Source of the DNA: Liopterus haemorrhoidalis
Taxonomy: Eukaryota; Arthropoda; Insecta; Coleoptera; Dytiscidae
Assembly: GCA_963971575.1 (NCBI GenBank)
Contig: OZ020624.1
Coordinates: 10,564,625 to 10,628,624, forward strand
DNA: 64,000 bases
Direction: 5' to 3'
Made by a program: the position numbers and the translations under genes. This document shows, piece by piece, positions 63,906-64,000 of the stretch; the first letter of the stretch is position 1; each line of letters starts with the position of its first letter. Under the pieces are notes generated by a model that saw only the letters and a program-made list of their open reading frames with translations, had not been told where the DNA came from and did no database searches.

Positions 63906-64000
63906 AAGTTCTATTTGTTGATCTTGCATTTCTAACCGTTGCTACGTTCTAATTGACTACATTATTTATGTCAACGTCTAATAATATCGGTTCTCCGTCT

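Overview
The window is repeat-rich DNA from an animal nuclear genome, most likely an insect. The evidence is spliced genes, AATAAA signals, a tRNA-derived SINE, and many LINE, gypsy, Penelope, P, piggyBac, hAT and pogo/Tigger remnants. No ordinary host gene can be supported. The species cannot be named from the sequence.

The central object (6394-24373, 17,980 bp) is a Maverick/Polinton, a virus-like DNA transposon. It has about 400-bp terminal inverted repeats starting AGTAGTATAACAGAGC and a perfect 6-bp target duplication AAAGTA. It carries about twenty genes in four strand blocks. Recognised are a retrovirus-type integrase with chromodomain, an A32-like packaging ATPase, a phospholipase A2 domain in frame with an adenain-like protease, a minor capsid protein, a double-jelly-roll major capsid protein and a protein-primed family B DNA polymerase. 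It also carries a matrix metalloproteinase with zymogen switch and hemopexin-like tail, which is not a usual core gene. Integrase, ATPase and major capsid frames are open. The polymerase, phospholipase, minor capsid and metalloproteinase frames are broken, so this copy is a recent but decaying fossil. Several junctions overlap stop and start codons, most transcription units have a TATA box about 45-70 nt before the first ATG, and several intergenic modules are repeated within the element.

The surroundings are nested insertions that can be ordered by target duplications. The Polinton sits in a LINE (2598-25390, TSD ATAAT), which sits in the reverse transcriptase gene of a minus-strand gypsy element (2330-2597 plus 25391-28581). 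To the right a Tigger-like transposon (from 28637) holds a Penelope element (29101-35496, 11-bp TSD) with a hammerhead ribozyme motif and an inner LINE. The same Tigger holds a second LINE at about 35908-39601, which creates an in-frame CENP-B-type DNA-binding/LINE ORF1 chimera. From 39.6 to 64 kb lie fragments of LINEs, an LTR, piggyBac, a pogo pseudogene, a P-element split by a palindromic Penelope insertion, a second gypsy, an hAT deletion derivative, a Harbinger-type MADF gene and a SINE with perfect target duplication.
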